Below, one piece after another: positions 31,349 to 40,687 of a stretch of 64,000 nucleotides of DNA (position 1 is its first letter; each line of letters starts with the position of its first letter). Position numbers and translations under genes: made by a program. The notes beneath the pieces were generated by a model, which saw nothing but the letters and a program-made list of their open reading frames with translations, was not told the DNA's origin and made no database searches. Source of the DNA: Candidatus Methylomirabilota bacterium (GTDB lineage Bacteria > Methylomirabilota > Methylomirabilia > Methylomirabilales > Methylomirabilaceae); the NCBI GenBank assembly GCA_003104975.1, contig PQAM01000010.1:486577-550576 (forward strand), read 5' to 3'.

Positions 31349-33259
31349 TTATCGTGCCTCCGCGTGTGTACAAAGCTCGGCCTGCTCACGCGCACCTAAC
31401 AGTTCTTCCGCCTGGGCCACGATCTCGGAGACCTTAAACGGCCTCCCCTGGACCTTGTGGAACCCGACCGCGTCAATCAGGAACTGCGCCCGCAGGATCG
31501 TCAGCAACTGTCCGAGGTTCATTTCCGCTACCAGTATCCGCCGGAAGTTCTTCAGGATGCGGCCGACGTTGGCCGGCATCGGGTTCAGGTAGCGCAGATG
31601 GAGGGCAGACACACGACAGCCGCGCCGGCGAAGGCTCTTGACCGCCTGCGTGATCGCGCCGTAGGTCGAGCCCCATCCCACTATGAGCAGATCGCCGGAT
31701 GGGTCGCCGTAGGCCGTCGCTTCCGGAATCTCATCGACAACACGCGCGATCTTCTCGGCCCGCAGCCGAACCATCGTTTCATGGTTCTGCGGGTCGTACG
31801 AGACGTTGCCGACGACATCCTCTTTCTCCAGGCCGCCGATACGATGCTCCATGGCCGGCGTACCGGGGACGACCCATGGGCGCGCCAGTGTCTGGGGCTC
31901 GCGCAGATAGGGATAGAACCCCTTGGGGTCCGTCCTGAACGTCACCGGGATCGTCTGAAGCGAGGCTACTTCCGGGAGCTTCCAGGGCTCGGCGCCGTTG
32001 GCCAGGAAGCCGTCCGACAGGTAGATGACCGTACACATGTGGCGTATGGCAATCCTGGCGGCCTCAATGGCCATCCAGAAGCAGTCGCCCGGTGTCGCCG
32101 GGGCGACCACGACCACGGGACACTCGCCGTTCCGCCCGAAGACCGCCTGGAAGAGGTCGGCCTGTTCGGTCTTGGTTGGGAGGCCGGTGGATGGGCCGCC
32201 GCGCTGGACGTTGACAATGACCAGCGGCAGCTCGGTCATCACCGCCAGGCCGATCGCCTCGGTCTTGAGCGCCATGCCCGGACCGGAGGTGGTGGTCATA
32301 CCAAGCGCGCCCGCGTATGCCGCCCCGATAGTCGCGGTGATCGCCGCGATCTCGTCCTCGGCCTGAAACGTGATGACGTTGTAGTGCGGATACATCGCCA
32401 GGGTGTGCAGGATATCGGAGGCCGGTGTAATCGGGTAGGTACCGCAAAAGAGGGGCAGCGATGCCAGTTGCGCCGCCGTGATCAGGCCGACGGCCGTGGC
32501 TTCGTTTCCGGTAATGTGGCGATAGGTGCCGGGTGCAATGATGGCGGGGGGCACGGCGTAGCGGGACGGAAACAGCTCGGCCGTCTCGCCGTAATAGTAG
32601 CCGGCCCGAAACGCCTTGATGTTGGCCTCGGCCAGCCGAGGGTTCTTCTGGAACTTGGCCCGGATGCTCCGTTCTTCGCGCTCCGTTGGGTGGTTGTAGA
32701 GCCAGAACATCAGGCCGAGGGCATAAAAGTTCTTGCAGCGTCCCACCTCTTTGGCCGACAGCCCCATGCCTTCCAACGCGAGAGCGACCTGCTTGGAGAT
32801 GTCGATGGCGAAGACCTGGTATCCGGAGAGGCTGCCGTCCTCCAATGGGTGTGATTTATACCCGGCCTTCTCAAGGTTCGCCTGGGTGAATGTCCCGACA
32901 TTGGCGATGATGATCCCGCCGCGCGGCAGGTCCGGCAGATTGATTCGCAGTGCGGCCGGATTCATCACGACCAGTACGTCGGGCTGATCGCCCGGTGTAT
33001 ACACCTCCTGGCTTGAGAAGTGAATCTGGTAGGCCGACACGCCTGCCAACGTGCCTGCTGGCGCCCGAATCTCGGCCGGATAGTCCGGAAAGGTCGCCAG
33101 GTCGCTCCCTTCCGCCGCAACGCTTTTAGTAAATTCGGTGCCGGTCAGTTGCATCCCATCGCCGGAATCGCCGGCAAACCGGACGACGACCGTCTCCAGT
33201 TCGCTTATCGGCCTGGGGCGGCCTACAGGCGCAGACTGGGTGCTCTCGATATCGCTCAT
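31349..33259 (-). CDS. korA: 2-oxoacid:ferredoxin oxidoreductase, fused gamma-alpha subunit
   Basis: 636 residues. The N-terminal gamma-type domain (VVVRFAGDSGDGMQLTGTEF..., about 15-200) is fused to the alpha subunit with the pyrimidine-binding domain (ITGNEATAVGLITAAQLASLPLFCGTYPITPASDILH, about 245-420) and the C-terminal transketolase-like domain (LLIVGWGSTYGAITQAV). This fused order is that of 2-oxoglutarate:ferredoxin oxidoreductases. The ATG at 33259 is preceded by GAAAGGA. It follows the CBS gene after 37 bp and precedes korB by 2 bp in one operon. Confidence 0.93.
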   Translation of the reverse strand: MSDIESTQSAPVGRPRPISELETVVVRFAGDSGDGMQLTGTEFTKSVAAEGSDLATFPDYPAEIRAPAGTLAGVSAYQIHFSSQEVYTPGDQPDVLVVMNPAALRINLPDLPRGGIIIANVGTFTQANLEKAGYKSHPLEDGSLSGYQVFAIDISKQVALALEGMGLSAKEVGRCKNFYALGLMFWLYNHPTEREERSIRAKFQKNPRLAEANIKAFRAGYYYGETAELFPSRYAVPPAIIAPGTYRHITGNEATAVGLITAAQLASLPLFCGTYPITPASDILHTLAMYPHYNVITFQAEDEIAAITATIGAAYAGALGMTTTSGPGMALKTEAIGLAVMTELPLVIVNVQRGGPSTGLPTKTEQADLFQAVFGRNGECPVVVVAPATPGDCFWMAIEAARIAIRHMCTVIYLSDGFLANGAEPWKLPEVASLQTIPVTFRTDPKGFYPYLREPQTLARPWVVPGTPAMEHRIGGLEKEDVVGNVSYDPQNHETMVRLRAEKIARVVDEIPEATAYGDPSGDLLIVGWGSTYGAITQAVKSLRRRGCRVSALHLRYLNPMPANVGRILKNFRRILVAEMNLGQLLTILRAQFLIDAVGFHKVQGRPFKVSEIVAQAEELLGAREQAELCTHAEAR

Positions 33260-33296
33260 CTGGGTCCTTTCGTGTAGAAGAGGGTCCCGCTGTTCA

Positions 33297-33848
33297 CTAA
33301 CCGCCGTGAAGCCCCCGTGCTGCAAGGCCGGGCTCGGGCGGGACGTTGAGGACGGCGGTGGGGAACAGCGAGACGATGAATCGGACAACGTCACGTATCG
33401 ATACAACGCCTACGGGCTGGCCCTGTTTATTAAGCACCGGGATATGACGATAGCCGCCGACGTGCATCTTGTTGAGCGCATACGCGATCCCGTCATCCAT
33501 CCCTACCGTCTCCGGATTGGGTGTCATCATCTGGCCGACAGGGCTGTCCAGGTCGAGCTGTCCGACCACCTTCTGCAGGATGTCGCGCTCGGTGAGGATA
33601 CCGGCCAGCCGATTCCCTTCCATCACCAGCACGCAGCCGACGTGGGCCTCGTTCATCGCCGTCGCCGCGCCCCGTATAGTGGTATCGGGTCGGACATAGA
33701 TCGGCTCACGGAATCCCAATCCCCGTATCGGCTCCGTTAAGATCGAACAGCATATCTTCTCGATATCTTCCTCTTCCTCGATATCTTCGTATGCATCCTC
33801 AAATTCGCTTGCTGCAATACCCATCCCGCTCAGCCTCCTGATCTTCAT
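33297..33848 (-). CDS. CBS-domain pair protein upstream of kor
   Basis: 183 residues. After an acidic N-terminus (EDAYEDIEEEEDIE) come two CBS motifs: VRPDTTIRGAATAMNEAHVGCVLVME with GILTERDILQK, and the MTPNPETVGMDDGIAYAL region with GVVSIRDVVRF. It is the first gene of the operon with korA and korB, so it may sense adenylate energy charge and modulate that enzyme; this is inference from position only. Confidence 0.88.
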   Translation of the reverse strand: MKIRRLSGMGIAASEFEDAYEDIEEEEDIEKICCSILTEPIRGLGFREPIYVRPDTTIRGAATAMNEAHVGCVLVMEGNRLAGILTERDILQKVVGQLDLDSPVGQMMTPNPETVGMDDGIAYALNKMHVGGYRHIPVLNKQGQPVGVVSIRDVVRFIVSLFPTAVLNVPPEPGLAARGLHGG

Positions 33849-33908
33849 GCCGGAGTGCTCTCACACGTCGTGCGTCCCCTCTTTTCATTGCGCCGCTACC
33901 TCTTTTTT

Positions 33909-33937
33909 ACGATAGCCGTGATCGAACCCGATGTCAA
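33909..33937 (-). promoter_or_regulatory. promoter of the CBS-korAB operon
   Basis: On the minus strand TTGACA (33937-33932), 17 bp, TATCGT (33914-33909), about 60 bp before the CBS start codon. It is divergent from the nuoG promoter 56 bp away. Confidence 0.6.
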
Positions 33938-33992
33938 GGTGAAAGCCGGCACAGGGAAGGCATCTGAGGCCGCAAAACAGGCGGCTTTGCAG

Positions 33993-34021
33993 TTGACACT
34001 GTCTGACGGCTCGACTATACT
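33993..34021 (+). promoter_or_regulatory. sigma70 promoter of the nuoG-nuoB-nuoI operon
   Basis: Consensus TTGACA (33993-33998), 17-bp spacer, TATACT (34016-34021), about 88 bp before the nuoG start. Confidence 0.7.
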
Positions 34022-34108
34022 AAAGATGGTACGACATGCGTCGAATTCATAGGTTACGAGCGTCGGTCCCGGTGATTGTCACCGTGCAGTAATAGAAATG
34101 GAGGAACG

Positions 34109-35743
34109 TTGGTTGAGCTGACGATCGATGGCAAACCGGTCCAGGTTCCAACCGGGGTATCGATTCTTGAGGCGGTCCTGCAGACCGGCGCCGAGATTCC
34201 ACATTTTTGCTATCACCCGAAGCTGCGTGTGGTGGGCAGTTGTCGGATGTGCCAAGTCGAGGTTCAGGGAGCCCCGAAGCTGGTGATTTCGTGCGCCACC
34301 CCGGTTGCCGACGGGATGGAGGTATTTACGGCCTCCGAACGGGTGAAAAAGGCGAGGAATGCGGTACTCGAGTTTCTCCTCTTGAACCACCCGCTGGATT
34401 GCCCCGTGTGCGACAAGGGCGGCGAGTGCCCGCTTCAGAACTACACGCTCCGATATGGTCCCGGCGAAAGTCGCTTTATTGAACCGAAGATCCATCGGAT
34501 CAAGCACCAGCCGATCGGTCCCTTCATCATCTTTGACGCCGAACGGTGTATTCTTTGCACCCGTTGTGTCCGGTTTTGTCAGGATGTGACGGGCACCTCC
34601 GAGCTGGGCGTGTTCGGCCGTGGCGATCGATCCGAGATCAGCCTCTTCCCAGGACGGAGCCTGGACAACGGATACTCGGGGAATGTGATCGATTTGTGCC
34701 CGGTGGGGGCGCTGACAAGCCGCGACTATCGGTTTACCGCCAGGCCGTGGGATTTGATCAAACAGGTTCCGACTGTGTGCGGGCTGTGCAGCGCCGGGTG
34801 CAACATCACGGCCGATGTCCGTCACAAGGAACCGGGCGCGCAGCTTCTCCGTATCCGTCCCAGGGTGAATGACGAGGTGAACGGTTACTGGATCTGCGAC
34901 GAGGGCCGCTTCGGATTCCATTTCGCCCAGGACCCGGGCCGGATCGGGACGCCGCTCATACAGCGTCATGAAGGGCTGCAACCGGCGAGTTGGGACGAGG
35001 CGATCCGGCGTATTGCCGAGGACCTCGATCGCATCCTGCGAGAGCGGGGGCCTGAAGCCGTCGGCGTGATTGCGTCCGCACGACTGACCAACGAGGAGGC
35101 ATTCCTCGTTCGGCAACTGTTCAGAGAACGGTTGGGCATTCCCAACATCGATTATCGGGTCCGGCGGTCTCAGGAGCCGGGCGGTGATGCGCCGGAAGAT
35201 CACCTGCTTCGACGGACCGACAAGTATCCGAACTCGGTCGGGATGCGGACGCTGGGACTGCTTCCCCAGCCCGATGGGATGGGGACCAGGGAGATGCTCC
35301 ACGCCGCAGCCGAGGGCCGGTTGGCCGCCTTGCTGGTGTTTGAAGAGGACCTCGTGGCTGCGTTGTCTGGAGAGTCGGCCGTTGCCGAGTCGCTCCAGAA
35401 ACTGGATCTGCTGGTGGTCGTAGATTTGTTCTTGACAGCGACGGCAAAACTGGCGCATGTTGTTCTACCGGGACAGAGCTTTTTTGAAAAGACCGGGACG
35501 TTTACAAATTTTGCGGGACGGGTCCAGCGTCTGCAGCCGGCGCTGGACCCGTTCGGCAACGGCAGTCCGCTTATTGAGGTCCTCCAGCGCCTCGCAGGCC
35601 GGCTGGCGCTTCCCATTACCGAGGGGAACGCGAAAGCGGTGTGGAACGAGCTTGCCGGCGTGGTGCCGGCCTGCGCGGGTATCACGTACGAGCGTATTGG
35701 AGAGTTGGGGTCGCCGCTCACAGACACGGCGGCGGCAAGATAG
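34109..35743 (+). CDS. nuoG: NADH-quinone oxidoreductase subunit G (short form)
   Basis: 544 residues. N-terminal 2Fe-2S domain (CYHPKLRVVGSCRMCQVEV and the later CATP), the His-Cys3 cluster (HPLDCPVCDKGGECPLQ), the two 4Fe-4S ligand sets (CILCTRCVRFCQDV..., DLCPVGAL) and an N4Fe-4S-like set CGLCSAGC in front of a shortened molybdopterin-type domain. It is shorter than E. coli NuoG (about 900). The start is taken as TTG 34109 because GGAGG lies 4 bp upstream and the domain begins there. The other complex I core genes except nuoB and nuoI are not in the window. Confidence 0.88.
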   Translation: MVELTIDGKPVQVPTGVSILEAVLQTGAEIPHFCYHPKLRVVGSCRMCQVEVQGAPKLVISCATPVADGMEVFTASERVKKARNAVLEFLLLNHPLDCPVCDKGGECPLQNYTLRYGPGESRFIEPKIHRIKHQPIGPFIIFDAERCILCTRCVRFCQDVTGTSELGVFGRGDRSEISLFPGRSLDNGYSGNVIDLCPVGALTSRDYRFTARPWDLIKQVPTVCGLCSAGCNITADVRHKEPGAQLLRIRPRVNDEVNGYWICDEGRFGFHFAQDPGRIGTPLIQRHEGLQPASWDEAIRRIAEDLDRILRERGPEAVGVIASARLTNEEAFLVRQLFRERLGIPNIDYRVRRSQEPGGDAPEDHLLRRTDKYPNSVGMRTLGLLPQPDGMGTREMLHAAAEGRLAALLVFEEDLVAALSGESAVAESLQKLDLLVVVDLFLTATAKLAHVVLPGQSFFEKTGTFTNFAGRVQRLQPALDPFGNGSPLIEVLQRLAGRLALPITEGNAKAVWNELAGVVPACAGITYERIGELGSPLTDTAAAR

Positions 35744-35762
35744 CGACGGTAGAGAAGCGATC

Positions 35763-35851
35763 AGCTTTCAGCCGTTAGCGCTCAGCGAGAGCGCGGAAGG
35801 AAGACAATTAGACTGCAGTTACGGAATGCTGATGGCTGACGGCTGAGCGCT
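35763..35851. repeat. inverted pair of GCTGA-rich repeats between nuoG and nuoB
   Basis: ATCAGCTTTCAGCCGTTAGC (from 35762) and GCTGATGGCTGACGGCTGAG (from 35828) are roughly inverted copies and would fold into a long imperfect hairpin within the 129-bp gap. The same repeat family is at 30291. Confidence 0.45.
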
Positions 35852-35872
35852 TACATGTAAAGGAGACAACGC

Positions 35873-36400
35873 ATGGGGTTGTTCGACAACAGACAAGCCG
35901 AGCCCAACGTCATTACGACGACGGTTGAGTGGCTCTTTAACTGGGCGCGCAAATCGTCCCCCTGGCCGATGACCTTCGGTCTGGCCTGCTGCGCGATTGA
36001 GATGATGGCTACGGGCGCCTCTCGTTTCGACTTGGACCGACTGGGGGCGGGGGTCTTTCGTCCGTCACCGCGACAGTCCGACGTCATGATCGTCGCCGGG
36101 ACCGTCACCGAGAAAATGGCGCCGCGCATCAAGACCCTGTACGAGCAGATGCCGGATCCCAAGTGGGTGATCGCCATGGGCGCGTGCGCCATTTCAGGTG
36201 GCCCGTTCTACTATGATGCGTACCATGTCGTCAAGGGTGTCGACCTGCTGGTTCCGGTCGACGTCTATGTCCCGGGCTGTCCGCCCACGCCTGAGGCGCT
36301 CATTTTCGGCATTCTGACGCTTCAGGATCAGATCGCCCGCGGCGAGCGAGCGAAACCAGGCGGCCGGCCGACCCTGCCCGAGCCCCTGGCGGCGGTGTAG
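35873..36400 (+). CDS. nuoB: NADH-quinone oxidoreductase subunit B, copy 1
   Basis: 175 residues carrying the N2 4Fe-4S cluster that passes electrons to quinone. Ligands are the CC pair in [18 protein letters not shown], the Cys in GACAISGG and the Cys in [12 protein letters not shown]. Compared with copy 2 at 44.5 kb the sequence is clearly diverged ([15 protein letters not shown] versus [13 protein letters not shown]). It starts after an AAAGGAG site. It is 10 bp upstream of nuoI copy 1, in the nuoG operon. Confidence 0.93.
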   Translation: MGLFDNRQAEPNVITTTVEWLFNWARKSSPWPMTFGLACCAIEMMATGASRFDLDRLGAGVFRPSPRQSDVMIVAGTVTEKMAPRIKTLYEQMPDPKWVIAMGACAISGGPFYYDAYHVVKGVDLLVPVDVYVPGCPPTPEALIFGILTLQDQIARGERAKPGGRPTLPEPLAAV

Positions 36401-36410
36401 GGAGGACGCG

Positions 36411-36953
36411 ATGGGGAGCTATTTTTCAGATCTGTTCGGCGGCAGCGCGAGCATCCTGCGCTCCATGAAGGTGACGCTCAGGCACCTCTTTACCCGCGCC
36501 ATTACCGTGCAATACCCCGATGAGCAGCGGACGCAGCCGTTGCGCGCGCTTAATCGGCACGTACTCAGGATCGACGAGACGACCGGGCAGCTTAAGTGTA
36601 CCGCCTGCGAGGCCTGCGCCAGGATCTGTCCTACGCGCTGTATCGAGCTCACCGGGACCGGCAAAGGCAAGAACCGCCACCCGTCCGCCTTTCAGATCGA
36701 CCACAACCTCTGCATGTATTGTAATCTGTGCGTTGAGGTCTGCCCCTTCGATGCCATTACGATGTGGACCCGAATCGGCGAACTCAGCGCGCCGGAACGC
36801 ACCGGCCTGGTCTTTGATATCAAGGCCCTGACCGCAGAGCGCTTCTACCCCTCTCCGATGACCCCGGAAAAGCCGCTGCCGCCGGCCCCTGAACCTGAGA
36901 AGGCCCCGGAGCCGGAGAAGGTTGAGGCGGTCGCTGCGGCGCCCTCTGCCTGA
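36411..36953 (+). CDS. nuoI: NADH-quinone oxidoreductase subunit I, copy 1 (8Fe ferredoxin type)
   Basis: 180 residues. Two 4Fe-4S motifs: CTACEACARICPTRCIE near 63-79 and CMYCNLCVEVCPFDAI near 103-118, the electron wire between NuoG and NuoB. The C-terminal 35 residues are a Pro/Glu-rich tail (KPLPPAPEPEKAPEPEK) absent from copy 2. The stop is one base before the trxB start codon, so trxB is coupled to it. Confidence 0.93.
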   Translation: MGSYFSDLFGGSASILRSMKVTLRHLFTRAITVQYPDEQRTQPLRALNRHVLRIDETTGQLKCTACEACARICPTRCIELTGTGKGKNRHPSAFQIDHNLCMYCNLCVEVCPFDAITMWTRIGELSAPERTGLVFDIKALTAERFYPSPMTPEKPLPPAPEPEKAPEPEKVEAVAAAPSA

Positions 36954-36954
36954 G

Positions 36955-37884
36955 ATGAGTACATCAACGGAAGAGGTGATCATTCTCGGGTCGGGTCCGG
37001 CGGGGCTGACGGCGGCCCTATATACCGCCCGCGCCAATCTGCATCCGCTGGTCATCGAAGGGAACGAGACGGGCGGACAGTTGGTCCTGACGACGCTGGT
37101 GGAGAACTATCCGGGATTTCCGGATGGGCTCATGGGGCCGGATCTGATCTCGCGGATGCGACAGCAGGCAGAGCGGTTCGGCGCGCGGTTCGGAAAGGGG
37201 GATGCCACGGCCGCAGACCTGCACAGCAGGCCGTTTACCCTCACTGTGGACAACGAGGTCCGTCAGACCAAGGCGCTGATCGTGGCGACCGGGGCGTCGG
37301 CCAATATGCTCGGGTTGGAATCCGAACGTAAGCTGCTGGGACATGGCGTCTCGACCTGCGCGACATGTGATGGGTTCTTCTTCAGGGATCAGCAGGTCGC
37401 GGTAGTCGGTGGGGGCGACTCGGCGGTAGAAGAGGCGCTCTTCCTGACGAAGTTTGCCACGAAGGTGACGCTGATTCATCGACGGGACAAGCTGCGGGCG
37501 TCCAAGATCATGCAGGAGCGGACCTTCGCGAATCCGAAGATTGAGATCTTGTGGAACCGGACCGTCGCAGAGATTCTTGATGTGTCGCAGGGGAAGGTGA
37601 CCGGCATTGCCACCCGCCGTGACGGTTCGACGTCGGCGGAGACGCTTGCCTGCGACGGCGTATTTGTGGCGATCGGGCATTCCCCGAATACTAAATTGTT
37701 TGCTGGGCAATTGGAGATGGACGAACGGGGCTATATCATCACGCGCAACGGGACGATGACGAGTGTCCCCGGCGTTTTTGCGGCGGGTGATGTGCAGGAT
37801 CATGTCTACAAGCAGGCGGTCACGGCAGCCGGATCGGGGTGTATGGCCGCCCTGGATGTCGAGCGGTATCTGGAAAGCTTGTAG
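36955..37884 (+). CDS. trxB: thioredoxin reductase (NADPH)
   Basis: 309 residues. FAD site EVIILGSGPAGLTAALYTARA, redox-active CATC in STCATCDGFF near 140, NADPH site VAVVGGGDSAVEEALFL, and the C-terminal GVFAAGDVQD. The ATG at 36955 follows the nuoI stop by one base; a longer frame from 36922 lies inside nuoI. It is encoded with complex I subunits, perhaps by chance read-through, since the reaction (thioredoxin reduction) is unrelated. Confidence 0.95.
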   Translation: MSTSTEEVIILGSGPAGLTAALYTARANLHPLVIEGNETGGQLVLTTLVENYPGFPDGLMGPDLISRMRQQAERFGARFGKGDATAADLHSRPFTLTVDNEVRQTKALIVATGASANMLGLESERKLLGHGVSTCATCDGFFFRDQQVAVVGGGDSAVEEALFLTKFATKVTLIHRRDKLRASKIMQERTFANPKIEILWNRTVAEILDVSQGKVTGIATRRDGSTSAETLACDGVFVAIGHSPNTKLFAGQLEMDERGYIITRNGTMTSVPGVFAAGDVQDHVYKQAVTAAGSGCMAALDVERYLESL

Positions 37885-37926
37885 GACGAGCTGTATGGGG
37901 CAGAATGCGACGCCCAACTCTCCCGT

Positions 37927-38016
37927 GTCATTGCGAGGCGAAGCCGAAGCAATCTCACAGTCCTTCGGGATAACAACAGTGAGATGGCCGCGCTCCCGTT
38001 GGTCGCTCGCAATGAC
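37927..38016. repeat. 90-bp palindromic repeat, copy 1
   Basis: Begins GTCATTGCGAGG and ends CTCGCAATGAC, with internal GAAGCAATCTCAC and GTGAGATGGCCGCGCTCC. Copy 2 is at 56363-56459. The terminal inverted repeats and central halves suggest a MITE- or REP-like mobile repeat. Lies between trxB and moeA. Confidence 0.75.
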
Positions 38017-38106
38017 AGGCTGTTAGGTGAAGGTCTCGTCGTAGACGTTGATAGGTAGGGGCCACAGGCACATCATGGGGCACTGTGAAGTGACGAGGGC
38101 AATCCG

Positions 38107-39318
38107 ATGGCCATGAAACCGATGAAGGCGCTCCTCGACCTGGAGGCGGGGATGCGGATCGTGATGGACGCAGCCCCGCCGATAGAGCGGACCGACCAGG
38201 TGACGCTGCTGGAGGCGGTGGGCCGGGTCCTGGCCGAAGAGATCTGCGCATCGATGGATGTCCCGCCTTTTGCCCGAGCGGCCATGGACGGGTATGCCGT
38301 CAGGGCGGAGGATACGTTCGGCGCGGGCAACTTTTCACCCAGGATCCTGGAACTCATCGAGGTCATCCACGCCGGCGAGTCCGCCCGTCTCAGCGTTCGT
38401 CCGGGAAGCTGTATTCAAGTGGCGACGGGCGCCCCGATGCCCGAGGGCGCCGATGCCGTGGTGATGGTGGAGGATACGGAACTGGACGGGACCAATGCGA
38501 GGGTCTATAAGCCCGTCTACCCGCAGCAGCACGCCTCCCCGATGGGTGAGGACATCACAATCGGACGCGTCGTCCTGCAGCGAGGGATGCGTCTGGACCC
38601 GAGCAAGATCGGTGTGCTGGCCGCCCTTGGGTTCCAGAAGGTGACGGTCTACCAGAAGCCCTTGGTTGCGGTCATTCCGTCCGGCAACGAGATCCTGATG
38701 CCCGGGGAGGCGCTGACCCCCGGGAAGATCTACGATATCAATTCATATACGCTGTCTGCGCTCATCAGCGAGAACGGCGGGCTTCCGCACATCTTCCCTA
38801 TCATGAAGGACACATTGGAATCGGCGATGGCGACCATCCGCGAGGCCTTGGCCTACGACCTGATTGTCCTGTCCGGGGGCAGCTCGGTCGGTGAGCGGGA
38901 TATGATGGTCGAGGCGGTACAGCGGATGGGGGAGATAAAGTTTCACGGCATTGCCGTCAAGCCGGGCAAACCGACCCTGTGCGGCATCGTGGAAGGCCGG
39001 CTGTTGATCGGGATGCCGGGGTATCCCACGTCATGTCTGACCAACGGATATGGCATCCTGGCGCCCGCGCTTCGGAAAATGGCGAGGCTCGGCCGGGGCA
39101 CGCTCGCCTCGCTGAAGGCCCCGATGGCCCGTCGTTACACCTCGACCATCGGTCGGCATCAATACCTGCCCGTCCGTCTCGACGGAGGGGAGGTCGTCCC
39201 GGTATTCAAGGAATCGGGCGCCATTACCTCGATGGCCGACGCCGAAGGGTATATCGAGATTCCTGCCAACGTGGACCTCCTTGAAAAGGGAGAAGTCGTG
39301 GAGGTTCTCCTGTTTTGA
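38107..39318 (+). CDS. moeA: molybdopterin molybdenumtransferase
   Basis: 403 residues, the usual MoeA length, inserting molybdate into adenylated molybdopterin. LGRVLAEEI-like opening (VGRVLAEEICASMDVPPFARAAMDGYAV), GEDITIGRVVLQRGMRL and the MPT-binding motif LSGGSSVGERDMM are all present, followed by HGIAVKPGKPTLCGIVEGRLLIGMPGYPTSC. It starts with ATGGCCATGAAACCG. It may serve the formate dehydrogenase implied by fdhD at 46.9 kb. Confidence 0.95.
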   Translation: MAMKPMKALLDLEAGMRIVMDAAPPIERTDQVTLLEAVGRVLAEEICASMDVPPFARAAMDGYAVRAEDTFGAGNFSPRILELIEVIHAGESARLSVRPGSCIQVATGAPMPEGADAVVMVEDTELDGTNARVYKPVYPQQHASPMGEDITIGRVVLQRGMRLDPSKIGVLAALGFQKVTVYQKPLVAVIPSGNEILMPGEALTPGKIYDINSYTLSALISENGGLPHIFPIMKDTLESAMATIREALAYDLIVLSGGSSVGERDMMVEAVQRMGEIKFHGIAVKPGKPTLCGIVEGRLLIGMPGYPTSCLTNGYGILAPALRKMARLGRGTLASLKAPMARRYTSTIGRHQYLPVRLDGGEVVPVFKESGAITSMADAEGYIEIPANVDLLEKGEVVEVLLF

Positions 39319-39379
39319 CCACCCATCCGATTACCCGCGGCGTTCTGTCCGGGCCGTACTGTCTGGAGACGAGACCCTC

Positions 39380-40582
39380 ATGGATCTGACGCTTATCAAG
39401 CAACTTGCCGTTCCTTCGTCCTCGAAGATCGTCCTGTTCGTCGCCGACGGGCTTGGGGGCCTGCCGAGAGAGGCCGATGGTCGGAGTGAAATGGAGATCG
39501 CAAGGCTCCCTAATCTCGACGCCCTTGCCGCTCGTTCGCTCTGCGGTCTCATCGATATGGTGGGTCCGGGAATCATCCCCGGCAGCGGACCCGGCCACCT
39601 CGCCCTTTTTGGTTACGATCCGTTGACGTATCAGATCGGACGGGGGGTGCTCGAGGCGTGCGGCATCGACCTGGAACTTCGTCCGGGTGACGTCGCGAGT
39701 CGTGGCAACTTCTGCACACTTGACGGGGAGGGCAGGATTACGGACCGGCGCGCCGGTCGAATCACGACGGATGTCTGTGAACGTTTGTGTCGGCAACTCG
39801 ACCGGATCCGGGTCGAGGGGGTAGAGATTATTGTACGGCCCGTCAAGGAGCATCGGTTCGTCGTCGTATTTCGGGGGGATGGGCTCTCGGATGCCTTGTG
39901 CGACTCCGATCCTCAGACCATCGATGCGCGACCGCTTGCGGTCACGGCGCTCAGCCATGAGGCCGAACGGACGGCAGCGCTGGTGAACCGGTTTCTGGAA
40001 CAGGCGCGCGGCATCCTCAAGGCGGAGCAGCGGGCCAATATGATTCTCCTCAGGGGATTTGCTCTGCCGCCAAGGCTGCCGGCGTTTCCCGACCTGCTGG
40101 GGCTCCGTGCGGTAGCGATCACCTGTTATCCGATGTACCGCGGTCTCGCCAAACTTGTCGGCATGGAGGCGTTACCCTTCTGCGCCGATCTGGATGACGA
40201 ACTCCGGACGTTGTCGGCCAACTGGGACCGGTACGATTTCTTCTACGTCCATTTCAAGGGGACCGATCGGGCCGGTGAGGACGGCGACTTTGACGCGAAG
40301 GTGGCCGCGCTGGAAGAGGCGGATCGGCGGATTCCCGATTTTCTTGCGCTTCACCCCGATGTCTTTATCGTGACCGGCGATCATTCGACCCCGGTCGTGC
40401 TGAAAAGCCATAGCTGGCATCCGGTCCCCTTTCTGCTGTGGTCGCGATGGTCTCGCCCGAGCGGGGTCGAGAGATTTACAGAGCGGGAGTGTGCGCGGGG
40501 ACCGGTGGCACGAATGCACGCGATCGATCTCATCCCAATGGCCATGGCCAACGCCTTGCGATTCAAGAAATTCGGGGCCTGA
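39380..40582 (+). CDS. apgM: archaeal-type (ApgM) cofactor-independent phosphoglycerate mutase
   Basis: 400 residues of the alkaline-phosphatase superfamily. LFVADGLGGLP holds the metal-binding Asp, GPGHLALFGYDP the catalytic Ser-equivalent region, and DFFYVHFKGTDRAGEDGD with VTGDHSTPVVLKSHSWHPVP the second metal set. The length and motifs are those of archaeal aPGAM rather than GpmI. It interconverts 3- and 2-phosphoglycerate. The ATG at 39380 follows GGAGACGAG. A fragment of its 3' end is repeated at about 43.0 kb. Confidence 0.92.
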   Translation: MDLTLIKQLAVPSSSKIVLFVADGLGGLPREADGRSEMEIARLPNLDALAARSLCGLIDMVGPGIIPGSGPGHLALFGYDPLTYQIGRGVLEACGIDLELRPGDVASRGNFCTLDGEGRITDRRAGRITTDVCERLCRQLDRIRVEGVEIIVRPVKEHRFVVVFRGDGLSDALCDSDPQTIDARPLAVTALSHEAERTAALVNRFLEQARGILKAEQRANMILLRGFALPPRLPAFPDLLGLRAVAITCYPMYRGLAKLVGMEALPFCADLDDELRTLSANWDRYDFFYVHFKGTDRAGEDGDFDAKVAALEEADRRIPDFLALHPDVFIVTGDHSTPVVLKSHSWHPVPFLLWSRWSRPSGVERFTERECARGPVARMHAIDLIPMAMANALRFKKFGA

Positions 40583-40687
40583 CACAGGTTTATCCGGAGC
40601 GCCTCCCACCATCCTCTCGCAGCACGAAGACGTTTCTATTCGCCGGGTCTGCGCCATGGTGAACGACGCAGCATTGAGGAGGAATGT

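Noticed and set aside
38020-38106. Molybdenum-cofactor riboswitch before moeA
   Set aside because: The leader after the repeat is only about 90 bp and shows no recognisable multi-stem fold of that class.
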